Positions 7,148-14,917 of a DNA stretch of 23,400 bases are shown piece after piece (position 1 is the first letter of the stretch; each line of letters opens with the position of its first letter). The notes beneath the pieces were generated by a model. The model was not told the origin of the DNA. It made no database searches and was given only the letters and a program-made list of their open reading frames with translations. The translations under genes and the position numbers were made by a program. Source of the DNA: Mayfieldus sp038329895 (GTDB taxonomy: Bacteria > Actinomycetota > Thermoleophilia > Solirubrobacterales > 70-9); contig JBBQNM010000038.1 of NCBI GenBank assembly GCA_038329895.1, positions 1 to 23,400 of the forward strand. The letters are read 5' to 3'.

Positions 7148-8935
7148 TTGGCGTTGGATTCGGGAGGACATCGGAGAGCAAAACTGGCGATCGCGACCGC
7201 CGCCGCGGCGGGCGTCGCGTTGGTCCTCGCCCTGGATCTCGGCGGCCACCACGCCTCCGCGGTCGCGCGGTCGCCGCAGCAGCAGCCACCGCGGCCGAAC
7301 GTGCTTGTGATCGAGACCGACGATCAGACGCAGGCGTCGATGCCGGAGATGCCCAACACCGAGCAGCTGGTCGGCGGCCAGGGCACCACCTTCGCCAACA
7401 ACTTCGTCAACTACTCACTCTGCTGTCCCTCGCGTGCCACCTTCCTCACTGGCCAGTACGCCCACAACACCGGGGTGCGCGACAACCAGCCGCCCAACGG
7501 TGGCTTCGACAAGCTGAACTCGAGCAACACGCTGCCGCTGTGGTTGCAGGGGGCCGGCTACTACACGGGCCTGATCGGCAAGTACCTGAACGGATACGAG
7601 GCGCACAAGGCCGACCCGGGCGGCCCCCTGATCCCGCCGGGCTGGAGCGAGTTCCACGGCTCCACCGTGACCTACGACTACTACGGCTACCAGCTCAACG
7701 AGGGCGGGGTGCTGAACACCTATGGGTCGCTACAGGACAACCCCGACAACCCACCCGACCCGGCTGTCTACTCGACCGACGTCTACACCGCCAAGGCGGT
7801 CGACTTCATCAACCGACGCGCGCCCTCCAGCCAGCCGTTCTTCCTTTGGCTCACCTACCTGGCGCCGCACGGAGGCGGGCCCAACCCGCCGGGCGGCAAC
7901 CACTGCGAGGGAACGGCGAAGCCGGCGCTGCGCGACCTGCATGCCAACGACTCGACCCCGCTGCCACAGCCACCCTCCTTCAACGAGGCCGACGTCTCCG
8001 ACAAGCCGCCCAGCATCCGCAGTCGCAACCTCAGCGACGCCGACCTGGCCGACATCGCGCGCTTCTATCGCTGCCGGCTTTCCTCGCTGCGTGCCGAGGA
8101 CGCAGGGGTAAAGCAGCTGATCGACGCCCTCAGTGCCAGCGGCGAGCTCGACAACACGCTGGTGGTCTTCACCTCCGACAACGGCTTCATGCACGGCGAG
8201 CACCGGGTCAAGTCCGGGAAGGTGGTGCCCTACGAGGAGTCGATCCGGGTTCCGCTGCTGATCCGCGGCCCCGGGTTCCGCGGTGGCAAGACCGTCCGCG
8301 ATCTGTCGATCAACGCCGATCTCGCGCCGACTATCGTCGAGGCGGCAGGCGCCCAGCCCGGCCTGACCATGGACGGGAGGTCTCTCCAGGGCCTCGCGGG
8401 GAACCCAGGCCGCGAGCGCGGACGCGAGCTGTCGATCGAGGCCGGCGGCTACACCGGCGTGCGCACGGCGCGCTACACCTACATCGAGTACACGGGGGGC
8501 CAGAACGACGGCTTCCGCGAGCTCTACGACCTCCAGACCGATCCCTTCGAGCTACAGAACGTCGCCTCTGATCCCGCCTACGCGGCGGTGCGCTCGGCGC
8601 TCGCCGCCCGGCTGGCCAATGTGCGCAATTGCTCGGGCGACACCTGCCGACTTCTGCCGGGCCTGAGAGTGAAGCTGCGCAAGCGCAGAGGCCCGCACGG
8701 CTGCGCGCGACGCCCCGTGAAGGCGCGGGTCAAGGGAACCGACCGAGCCAGCGTCGTGCAGGCCGAGTTCATCGTCAACGGCAAGCATTTCGCGACCGAC
8801 CGCAGGCGCCCCTTCCTGCGCAAGCTGCCCTACGGCAAGCTGAAGCGCAAGAGGCACTCGACGGTCAGGTTGCTCGTCGACTTGCTCGACGGCCGCCAGA
8901 TGACGATCGACCAGCACGTGCGCGCCTGCCGCTGA
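7148..8935 (+). CDS. Membrane-anchored or secreted type I sulfatase
   Basis: Formylglycine-dependent sulfatase of 595 residues. A hydrophobic segment at about 13-31 is a signal or anchor. The metal-binding pair is Asp58-Asp59 (VIETDDQ), and the modification motif is CCPSR (Cys92 to Arg96), followed by ATFLTGQYAHNTGV. FTSDNGFMHGEH and VPLLIRGPG mark the rest of the fold. Activity needs conversion of Cys92 by a formylglycine-generating enzyme, not seen here. The last 110 residues form a basic Cys-containing module (VNGK..., RRRPF..., LLDGRQ) of a type common at the ends of actinobacterial secreted proteins. TTG 7148 is chosen because GAGGAG lies 8 bases upstream. The natural sulfate ester is unknown. 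Confidence 0.9.
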   Translation: MALDSGGHRRAKLAIATAAAAGVALVLALDLGGHHASAVARSPQQQPPRPNVLVIETDDQTQASMPEMPNTEQLVGGQGTTFANNFVNYSLCCPSRATFLTGQYAHNTGVRDNQPPNGGFDKLNSSNTLPLWLQGAGYYTGLIGKYLNGYEAHKADPGGPLIPPGWSEFHGSTVTYDYYGYQLNEGGVLNTYGSLQDNPDNPPDPAVYSTDVYTAKAVDFINRRAPSSQPFFLWLTYLAPHGGGPNPPGGNHCEGTAKPALRDLHANDSTPLPQPPSFNEADVSDKPPSIRSRNLSDADLADIARFYRCRLSSLRAEDAGVKQLIDALSASGELDNTLVVFTSDNGFMHGEHRVKSGKVVPYEESIRVPLLIRGPGFRGGKTVRDLSINADLAPTIVEAAGAQPGLTMDGRSLQGLAGNPGRERGRELSIEAGGYTGVRTARYTYIEYTGGQNDGFRELYDLQTDPFELQNVASDPAYAAVRSALAARLANVRNCSGDTCRLLPGLRVKLRKRRGPHGCARRPVKARVKGTDRASVVQAEFIVNGKHFATDRRRPFLRKLPYGKLKRKRHSTVRLLVDLLDGRQMTIDQHVRACR

Positions 8936-8943
8936 CCGCTGCA

Positions 8944-8949
8944 TAGACT
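8944..8949 (+). promoter_or_regulatory. Leaderless-type -10 box of the GH3 gene
   Basis: TAGACT, with 9 bases to GTG 8959. The predicted RNA start would fall within about 3 bases of the start codon. No ribosome site is present. Confidence 0.5.
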
Positions 8950-8958
8950 CGGCGGCCG

Positions 8959-10077
8959 GTGAGCTCACGGAGGATTCGCAGGCGACGGGCCGCGGCCGCG
9001 GTTGTGCTCGGCGCCCTGGCGGCGGCGATCGGGGTCCACGCGACGCTCGACGACGGCGGCGAGTCGGGCGCGACCGGGCCCGACGCCGGCGATCTGAGCA
9101 TCGGCCAGCTGGCAGGGGAGCGATTGGTCGCCGGCTTCGCTGGCCCCGAGTCGCCCCCCGAGCTGCGCCGCATGATCCACCGGGGTGAGCTCGCGGGAGT
9201 GGTGCTGTTCTCCGACAACTTCGACGACCGCGCCGAAGCGCGCAGCCTGGTTCGCCGCCTGCAGTCGATCCGCCGCCCGCGCGGGCTCCGCGACCCGCTG
9301 CTGATCATGGTCGACCAGGAGGGCGGGCTGGTGCGGCGCCTGCCAGGGGCGCCGTTCGCCTCGGCGGAGGAGATGGGTCGTCGGGGGCCCTCTTTCAGCG
9401 CAAGGCAGGGCCGGCTCACGGCGCGCAACCTGGCGCGCACGGAGATCAACGTCGACCTGGCGCCGGTCCTCGACGTCCGGCAGGCCGGCGGGGCGATCGG
9501 CGAGGAGGGCCGTAGCTTCGGCGCCAGCGTCGAAAAGGTGTCGGGGACAGCGATTCCGTTTGCCCGCGGATTGCAGGCCGGCGGGGTCGCGGCGACCGGC
9601 AAGCACTTCCCTGGCCTGCGCGCAGCCGAGGTCAATACCGACGTCGGTGTGGAGCGGATCGACCTACCGAGGGCGACCCTGCGGGACGTCGACGAGGCGC
9701 CCTTCGAGAGCTTCGTTGCCGCCGACGGCAGGCTGGTGATGGTCAGCAACGCGGTCTATTCGGCCTTCTCGGAGCGGCCGGCGGTGTTCACTCGCGCGAT
9801 CGCAATCGGCGAGCTGCGCGACCGGTTCGGCTTCGAGGGCGTCTCGGTCAGCGACGACTTGCAGGCCGCCGGAGCACGGGCATTTGGCGGCCCCGGCAAG
9901 GTCGGCCAGGCCGCGGCCGCGGCCGGGACCGACCTGCTGCTGTTCACCGACTATCAGGCGGCGTCGCAGGCCGGCGCCGCGCTGCGCAAGGCGCTTCGCG
10001 CCCGGGTGCTGCCGCGGGCCGACTTCGAGAGATCGGCCCAGCGGGTCCTCGACCTGCGCGCCGGCCTCGGCGGCTAG
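8959..10077 (+). CDS. Glycoside hydrolase family 3 protein (NagZ-like), exported
   Basis: A 372-residue protein with a basic N-terminus and hydrophobic segment (about 11-27) suggesting export or anchoring. The GH3 barrel is clear: VDQEGGLVRRL (118-128), GEEGRSFG (181-188), GKHFPG (214-219), and the nucleophile in VSVSDDL (Asp299). NagZ-type enzymes carry GHG...DSH after KHFPG, which supplies the acid/base His. Here the stretch is KHFPGLRAAEVNTD and no such His is present. The substrate may therefore differ from GlcNAc-anhydromuramyl sugars, or the catalytic mechanism may be altered. GTG 8959 follows a leaderless-type promoter. It lies 23 bases after the sulfatase gene on the same strand. Its stop shares CTAG with the convergent glycosylase gene. 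Confidence 0.88.
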   Translation: MSSRRIRRRRAAAAVVLGALAAAIGVHATLDDGGESGATGPDAGDLSIGQLAGERLVAGFAGPESPPELRRMIHRGELAGVVLFSDNFDDRAEARSLVRRLQSIRRPRGLRDPLLIMVDQEGGLVRRLPGAPFASAEEMGRRGPSFSARQGRLTARNLARTEINVDLAPVLDVRQAGGAIGEEGRSFGASVEKVSGTAIPFARGLQAGGVAATGKHFPGLRAAEVNTDVGVERIDLPRATLRDVDEAPFESFVAADGRLVMVSNAVYSAFSERPAVFTRAIAIGELRDRFGFEGVSVSDDLQAAGARAFGGPGKVGQAAAAAGTDLLLFTDYQAASQAGAALRKALRARVLPRADFERSAQRVLDLRAGLGG

Positions 10078-10718
10078 ACCCCGCCCACCGTCACGTCGCC
10101 GGCAAGCGACTCCCAGAGATAGATAGAGGCGAGGCTGCGGTGCGGTCGCCAGCGCTCGCCGATCTCGATCACCTCGGCCGGGGTGGGCATCTCGTCGAGC
10201 CCGTAGGCGAGCTGGACGGCCTTGCGGATCCCGAGATCGCCTCCGGACACCACATCGGGCCGTTCGAGGTGGAAGATCAGGAACATCTCGGCGCTCCATT
10301 GCCCGAAGCCGCGCACGGCGACGATCTCCTCGATCACCTCCTCGTCGCTCAGCTCCTCCAAACGGTCCAGCTCCAGCTCGCCGTTGCGCACATGGGCGGC
10401 GAGGTCGCGGATGTACTCGACCTTGCGGCCCGACAGTCCCGCACCGCGCAGATCGGACTCCGACGCGGCGAGGATCTGTTCCGGCGTGGGAGTCTTGCCG
10501 CCGAACAGGTCGAGGATGCGGCTGTAGATCGTCCGCGCCGCCTTCGAGGAGAGCTGTTGGCCGACCACGGTGCGCAGCAGCGCCCCGTACGCGTCGGGCT
10601 TCGGCTCCCCGCGGCGGCGCTTCGCGGCGCTGCGCTCGCCGAGGCGCTCGATCAGCTCCGCCATCACCGGGTCGGCGGCGGCCAGCTCGGCCCGGGCGTC
10701 GGTCAGCGTCCGCGCCAT
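10074..10718 (-). CDS. DNA-3-methyladenine glycosylase II-like (HhH-GPD) repair enzyme
   Basis: A 214-residue base-excision repair glycosylase of the AlkA/yeast MAG1 type, which removes alkylated purines. LLRTVVGQQLSSKAA opens the helical core, and GAGLSGRKVEYI and the helix-hairpin-helix VRGFGQWSAEMFLIF (135-149) follow. The catalytic Asp is Asp161 in SGGDLGIRKA. There is no iron-sulfur Cys loop, so it is not EndoIII or MutY. ATG 10718 overlaps the last 16 bases of the upstream hydratase gene, suggesting co-transcription. Its stop TAG lies in the CTAG shared with the GH3 stop. Confidence 0.92.
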   Translation of the reverse strand: MARTLTDARAELAAADPVMAELIERLGERSAAKRRRGEPKPDAYGALLRTVVGQQLSSKAARTIYSRILDLFGGKTPTPEQILAASESDLRGAGLSGRKVEYIRDLAAHVRNGELELDRLEELSDEEVIEEIVAVRGFGQWSAEMFLIFHLERPDVVSGGDLGIRKAVQLAYGLDEMPTPAEVIEIGERWRPHRSLASIYLWESLAGDVTVGGV

Positions 10719-11509
10719 TTCGGCTTTCGCTTCTCTGCGAAGGCGGTGATCGCCTCGCGGAAGTCCTCCGAGGAGAGCGAGGCCTCGCGCAGCTCGATCA
10801 GCTCGTATTCCTCCTGCGGTCTTAGCACCGGGTGGGCGTTCACCGTCTCGATCGCCCGCTTGTTGCCCTTCAGCGCAAGCGGTGCGTTGGCGGCGATCCT
10901 CTCGGCCAGCTCGACCGATGCTCGCTCCAACTCGTCCTCGCCGACCACGTCCTGCACCAGCCCGATCTCCCTCGCCCGCCGGGCGCCGATGTTGCTGGCG
11001 GTGAGGAACATCTCCTTGGTGCGCGCGAGGCCGATGGCATCGAGGAAGCGGCGCAGCCCCGTGTGTCCATAGATCAGCCCCAGCTTGGCCGGCGGCATCC
11101 CCAGCCTCGCTTCCCCGGCGCAGATACGCAGATCGCAGGTGATCGCCATCTCCAGCCCGCCGCCGAGGCAATCGCCGCTGATCGCGGCGACTGTCGGCCA
11201 GGGATGATCGGCGAGCGCCTCGATCGCGGCGTTGAACGGATGGGCGACAAGCGCCCTCGCGTCCCGCTCGAGGCTCTGCTCGGAGATCGAGCCGATGTCA
11301 TAGCCGGCCGAGAAGTGTCCTTCCGAGCCGGTGATCACCACGCAGCGGACGTCGATTCCGCGATCCAGCCGCGGCAGGACCTCGGCAAGCGCGTCGAGGA
11401 TGTCGTGGTCGAGGGCGTTGCGCTTCGCCGGGTTGTTGATGCGAAGCCGCGCCACCGCCTCGGCGGGCTCGTCGAGCAGGAGCTTTCCTGCGGCAAGTTC
11501 CTCGGCCAT
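10703..11509 (-). CDS. Enoyl-CoA hydratase/isomerase-family protein (possible methylmalonyl-CoA decarboxylase-like)
   Basis: A 268-residue crotonase-fold protein acting on acyl-CoA thioesters. The oxyanion-hole segments are HFSAGYDI (65-72) and GDCLGGGLEMAI (112-123). Glu120 matches the first catalytic Glu of enoyl-CoA hydratase, but the second Glu position is Pro140 (GMPPAKLGLIYGHTG). That segment, with a Tyr at 147, resembles E. coli methylmalonyl-CoA decarboxylase (MTPVNLGVPY). The His of that enzyme (AGHDI) is a Tyr here. Simple hydratase activity is therefore doubtful. A clear AAGGGG ribosome site lies 5 bases before ATG 11509. Just upstream on the same strand is the broken biotin-carrier gene. 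Confidence 0.88.
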   Translation of the reverse strand: MAEELAAGKLLLDEPAEAVARLRINNPAKRNALDHDILDALAEVLPRLDRGIDVRCVVITGSEGHFSAGYDIGSISEQSLERDARALVAHPFNAAIEALADHPWPTVAAISGDCLGGGLEMAITCDLRICAGEARLGMPPAKLGLIYGHTGLRRFLDAIGLARTKEMFLTASNIGARRAREIGLVQDVVGEDELERASVELAERIAANAPLALKGNKRAIETVNAHPVLRPQEEYELIELREASLSSEDFREAITAFAEKRKPKWRGR

Positions 11510-11523
11510 CAGTGCCCCTTACG

Positions 11524-11541
11524 CCAATGGGTGTCCATTGG
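11524..11541. promoter_or_regulatory. Inverted repeat ahead of the enoyl-CoA hydratase-family gene
   Basis: CCAATGG-GTGT-CCATTGG, a perfect 7-base inverted repeat between the biotin-carrier stop and the downstream ATG. It ends a few bases before the AAGGGG ribosome site. It has moderate GC and no T-run, so it reads more as an operator or RNA switch-like hairpin than a terminator. Confidence 0.45.
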
Positions 11542-11552
11542 TGGGCGGGGCA

Positions 11553-11765
11553 CTACTCCAGGACGACCAGGACGTCGCCCTCGCTGACCGACTGGCCCTC
11601 CTCGCAGCGGATCTCCTTCACGGTGCCGTCGTCCTCGGACTCGACCGGGATCTCCATCTTCATCGATTAGAGGATCGCCACCGTGTCGCCCTCGGAGACC
11701 TGGTCGCCGACCGCGACCTCGATCTTCCACACGTTGCCGGTGATTTGGGCCTCGATGTTGGCCAC
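11553..11765 (-). pseudogene. TB7.3-like biotinylated carrier protein gene with in-frame TAA at the biotinylation motif
   Basis: From GTG 11765 the frame reads MANIEAQITGNVWKIEVAV, then GDQVSEGDTVAIL, then TAA (11669-11667), then SMKMEIPVESEDDGTV to GDVLVVLE and TAG. This is a complete 70-codon biotinyl domain of the mycobacterial TB7.3 type. The only fault is that the Glu of the E-S-M-K-M acceptor motif is a stop; one base change (GAA to TAA) explains it. The acceptor would be the Lys at codon 36. A TATTGT box 8 bases before the GTG suggests the gene is or was transcribed without a leader. Options are nonsense mutation, sequencing error, readthrough, or restart at the ATG one codon later, which would give two half-domains. 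Carriers of this kind serve acyl-CoA carboxylases. Confidence 0.85.
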
Positions 11766-11773
11766 GGCGCGCC

Positions 11774-11779
11774 ACAATA
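11774..11779 (-). promoter_or_regulatory. Leaderless-type -10 box of the biotin-carrier gene
   Basis: TATTGT on the minus strand, 8 bases before GTG 11765, inside the 22-base divergent gap with the glycosyltransferase gene. Confidence 0.45.
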
Positions 11780-11787
11780 CCCGCCGC

Positions 11788-12498
11788 GTGGGAGCAGAGC
11801 CGAAGAGCGGGCGTCGCCCGCGGGTCGCGATCGTCGCCGCCCGCAACGAGGCCGACTCGGTCGCGGCGACGTTGCGGGCGCTCGCCGGGGCACTGCCCGG
11901 CGTCGAGCTGTGGCTCGCCGACGACGCCTCCGGCGACGGAACCGCCGAGACGGCGATGGTGGCCGGTGCCAGAGTCGTGAGCCGCCGCCGCCCGCACGGC
12001 AAGGGCGCAAACGTGACCGCGGCCGCCGAGGCGATGCTCGGCGAGGGCCCCGAGCCGGATGTCGTGCTGCTCTGCGACGCCGACCTCGGCGACTCCGCCG
12101 CCGCACTGGTGCGACTGGTGGAGGCGGTGGAAGCGGGGGAGTGCGACCTCGCGGTTGCGAGCTTCGCGCAGCGGCTCGGGGGCGGCTTCGGCGTCGCGCT
12201 GGGCTTTGCCCGCTGGGTGATCCGGCGGCTCTGCGGGGCCGAGCCGGCGGCGCCGATCTCGGGCCAACGGGCGATGCGCGCCGGGCTGCTGCGCGAGACG
12301 CTGCCCTTTGCGGCCGGCTTCGGGATGGAGATCGGGATCACGGTCGACGCGGTCCGAGCCGGCTACCGGTTGCGCGAGTACGAGCTCCACCTCGAGCACC
12401 GCGCCACCGGGCGCTCGCCCCGCGGCTTTGCGCACCGCGCCGCGCAGCTGCGCGACTTCGCGCGCGCATACCTCAGCAGGCGACGACCCCGCGGATAG
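11788..12498 (+). CDS. Family 2 glycosyltransferase
   Basis: A 236-residue GT-A fold enzyme, soluble in appearance. The donor-binding segment is VAIVAARNEADSV (13-25), then DDASGDGT (45-52) and the metal-binding DAD (97-99). PISGQRAMR and GFGMEIGITVDAVRAGY form the acceptor region. The layout resembles glucosyl-3-phosphoglycerate synthase-like and dolichol-phosphate-sugar synthase-like enzymes, but it lacks the membrane tail of the latter. The acceptor is unknown. GTG 11788 is preferred because the conserved beta strand follows within 13 residues and the carrier gene begins just upstream on the other strand. The stop TAG forms the first three bases of the glpK -10 box. Confidence 0.85.
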   Translation: MGAEPKSGRRPRVAIVAARNEADSVAATLRALAGALPGVELWLADDASGDGTAETAMVAGARVVSRRRPHGKGANVTAAAEAMLGEGPEPDVVLLCDADLGDSAAALVRLVEAVEAGECDLAVASFAQRLGGGFGVALGFARWVIRRLCGAEPAAPISGQRAMRAGLLRETLPFAAGFGMEIGITVDAVRAGYRLREYELHLEHRATGRSPRGFAHRAAQLRDFARAYLSRRRPRG

Positions 12499-12501
12499 GC
12501 T
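12496..12501 (+). promoter_or_regulatory. Leaderless-type -10 box of glpK
   Basis: TAGGCT, 9 bases before the TTG start. Its TAG is also the stop codon of the upstream glycosyltransferase gene. Confidence 0.5.
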
Positions 12502-12510
12502 GGCGCCACT

Positions 12511-13968
12511 TTGATCCTCGCCATCGACCAGGGGACTACCGGCACGACCTGTCTCGTCTTCGACGAGGAGGGGCGAATCGCCGGGCGCGGCTACAGCGAA
12601 TTCGAGCAGCACTTCCCCCAACCCGGCTGGGTCGAGCACGACGCCGCCGAGATCTGGGACGTGACCCGCCAGGTCGCCACCCACGCGATCGTCGCCGCCG
12701 GCATCCAGGGCGCCGACCTGAAGGGGATCGGGATCACCAACCAGCGCGAGACGGTGGTCGCCTGGGACCCCGACAGCGGCGAGCCGATCCACCGGGCGCT
12801 GGTCTGGCAGGACCGCCGCACCGCCGAGCGCTGCGACGAGCTGAAGGCGGCCGGCCACGAGGCGCTGGTGCGCGAGCGCACCGGGCTGGTCATCGACCCC
12901 TACTTCTCGGGCACCAAGATCGAGTGGATGCTGCGCAACGTCGAGGGCGCCGAGCGGGCCGTTTTCGGCACGATCGACTCCTGGCTTCTGTTCAAGCTGA
13001 CCGGGCGCCACGTCAGCGACTACTCCAACGCGTCGCGGACGATGCTGTTCGACATCCGCCGCCTCGCCTGGGACGACGATCTCTGCGGGCTGCTGGGCGT
13101 CGACCCGGCGCGGCTGCCCGAGGCGGTGTCCTCGTCGGAGGTCTACGGCACCACGTCGGAGTTCGGCGGCGAGGTGCCGGTTGCGGGGATCGCCGGCGAC
13201 CAGCAGGCCGCCCTCTTCGGCCAGGCCTGCCATCAGCCGGGGATGGCAAAGAACACCTACGGGACTGGGAGCTTTGTGCTGCTCAACACCGGCGGCGAGG
13301 CGCCCGAGCCCGGCGAGGGGCTGCTGACCACGGTCGCCTGGGGGATCGGGGGCGAGACCGTCTACGCGCTGGAGGCGGCGGTGTTCGTTACCGGCGCCGC
13401 GGTCCAATGGCTGCGCGACGGGCTGGGGATCATCGACGAGGCGGCCGAGAGCGAGGCGCTGGCGGCGTCGCTGGAGGGAAACGACGGCGTCTACTTCGTG
13501 CCGGCGCTGACCGGGCTCGGGTCTCCGTACTGGGACCCCTACGCGCGCGGGACGATCGTCGGCCTGACGCGCGGCACGGGCAGGGCGCACCTGGCGCGCG
13601 CGGCGCTGGAGGCGATCGCCTACCAGACGGTTGATGCGGTGCGCGCGCAGGAGGCGGCCTTCGGCAATCGGCTCGAGACACTGAAGGCCGACGGCGGAGC
13701 GGTCGCCAACTCCTGGCTGATGCAGTTCCAGGCGGATGTGCTGGGGGCGCCGGTGATCGTGCCCGAGATCGCCGAGACGACGGCGCTCGGCGCCGCCTAC
13801 CTGGCCGGAATCGCGACCGGGCTCTGGAGCCAGCAGCAGGTGGGGGAGATGTGGCGCCAGGCGGCGCGCTACGAGCCGCGGATGGAAGAGGCGCAGCGCG
13901 AGGGCCTGCTCGGCGATTGGCGGCGCGCAGTCGAGCGCGCCAAGGGCTGGGCCTCGGCCCAGGCCTAG
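12511..13968 (+). CDS. glpK: Glycerol kinase
   Basis: ATP-dependent phosphorylation of glycerol to glycerol 3-phosphate. The 485-residue FGGY-family protein has DQGTTGT (6-12), TNQRETVVAWD, WQDRRTAERC, SDYSNASRTMLFDI, the ATP-site region GIAGDQQAALFGQ and TYGTGSFVLLNTG, and the C-terminal KADGGAVANSWLMQFQADVLG. Length and motif order are normal. The TTG start 9 bases after TAGGCT gives the expected MILAIDQGTTG opening. No glycerol facilitator or dehydrogenase is adjacent. The next gene on the strand is an acyltransferase that could use the product lineage (lysophosphatidate), though they are 162 bases apart. Confidence 0.96.
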   Translation: MILAIDQGTTGTTCLVFDEEGRIAGRGYSEFEQHFPQPGWVEHDAAEIWDVTRQVATHAIVAAGIQGADLKGIGITNQRETVVAWDPDSGEPIHRALVWQDRRTAERCDELKAAGHEALVRERTGLVIDPYFSGTKIEWMLRNVEGAERAVFGTIDSWLLFKLTGRHVSDYSNASRTMLFDIRRLAWDDDLCGLLGVDPARLPEAVSSSEVYGTTSEFGGEVPVAGIAGDQQAALFGQACHQPGMAKNTYGTGSFVLLNTGGEAPEPGEGLLTTVAWGIGGETVYALEAAVFVTGAAVQWLRDGLGIIDEAAESEALAASLEGNDGVYFVPALTGLGSPYWDPYARGTIVGLTRGTGRAHLARAALEAIAYQTVDAVRAQEAAFGNRLETLKADGGAVANSWLMQFQADVLGAPVIVPEIAETTALGAAYLAGIATGLWSQQQVGEMWRQAARYEPRMEEAQREGLLGDWRRAVERAKGWASAQA

Positions 13969-14130
13969 CTCCTAGAAGGGAAAGCGCCGGTGGTGCTGGT
14001 GGTGCTCCGCCTCGCCGGTCCCCCGGACGATTGCGCTCGGTGACCCTGAGCATCCGCGGCAGCGTAACCAGCGTCGAGGCAGAGGGTAGGAGCCTTCAGC
14101 GGACCGGGTTGCCGGAAACTCCGCCGCGCA

Positions 14131-14910
14131 ATGGCAGAGATCAAGCCACAGGTCTACAAGGACCCTCGTCCAGCCAGCTACTTCAGAGGCTTTCACGAGC
14201 GCGCCCGCAGACGTGGCCCCGACTGGGTCTATGACGTCTGCCGCATCATCCTCACCCCGCCGACGCTGTTCATCTACCGCAGCCGCGCGATTGGTAGCGA
14301 GCACGTGCCGCAGACCGGGCCCGTGATCCTGGCGCCCAACCACTTCAGCCAGTGGGACCACTTCTTCGCCGCCGTGTTCCTGCGGCGCAAGGTCCGCTTC
14401 ATGGCCAAGTCGCAGATGTTCAAGCCGCCGTTTCTGACCTTCATCCTCTCCCACGGCGGTGCCTTCCCAATTCGCCGCGGCCACCGCGACGGGGAGGCGT
14501 TCAAGACCGCCCACGCGATCCTCGGCCAGGACGAGTGCATGCTGATCTACGCGGAGGGAGGGCGCTCACGCAGTGGGGGCCTCGGCGAGCCGCGCCCCGG
14601 CATCGGGCGGCTGGCCCTGGAGTCCGGAGTGCCGGTGGTCCCGATGGCAATCCACGGCTCGGCCGGCGTGCGGGGCTGGAAGCGCCTCCGATTCCCGAAG
14701 GTGACCGTGCAGTTCGGCGAGCCGCTCAGCTTCCCCGCGGAGGCAAAGCCGACCCGCGAGCGCCAGCAGGAGGTCGCCAACGAGATCTTCGACCGGGTGC
14801 GGGCGATGTACGTGACGCTGGAGGAGCAGGGCCGCCGCGGAGTGATCCGATCCCTGCGTAAGGGCCTGTCGGCTCCGGAGCCGGGCAAGGCGTCGCGGGC
14901 GGAGCGCTAG
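14131..14910 (+). CDS. 1-acylglycerol-3-phosphate acyltransferase-like (PlsC family)
   Basis: A 259-residue glycerophospholipid acyltransferase of the PlsC/LPLAT fold. The catalytic HX4D motif is NHFSQWD (His71, Asp76), the substrate-binding motif is YAEGGRSR (140-147; family FPEGTRS), and the fourth block is VPVVPMAIHG. A short hydrophobic stretch at about 38-49 may attach it to the membrane. It probably acylates lysophosphatidate or a related acceptor; family members also include lyso-lipid and mannoside acyltransferases. ATG 14131 has no strong ribosome site. The gene is followed by a REP-like element and the convergent lactonase gene. Confidence 0.88.
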   Translation: MAEIKPQVYKDPRPASYFRGFHERARRRGPDWVYDVCRIILTPPTLFIYRSRAIGSEHVPQTGPVILAPNHFSQWDHFFAAVFLRRKVRFMAKSQMFKPPFLTFILSHGGAFPIRRGHRDGEAFKTAHAILGQDECMLIYAEGGRSRSGGLGEPRPGIGRLALESGVPVVPMAIHGSAGVRGWKRLRFPKVTVQFGEPLSFPAEAKPTRERQQEVANEIFDRVRAMYVTLEEQGRRGVIRSLRKGLSAPEPGKASRAER

Positions 14911-14917
14911 GGATGCT

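Noticed and set aside
11766..13590. Long minus-strand frame opposite glpK and the glycosyltransferase
   Set aside because: No motifs; the plus-strand genes explain the region fully.
11331..13634. 767-codon open frame on the plus strand
   Set aside because: Arg/Gly/Ala-rich shadow across the glycosyltransferase and glpK genes with no recognisable domain.
13972..14052. His-rich minus-strand tail (ending HHQHHRRFPF) in the gap after glpK
   Set aside because: It looked protein-like, but no start codon lies outside the acyltransferase gene on the other strand and no homologue is recognised.
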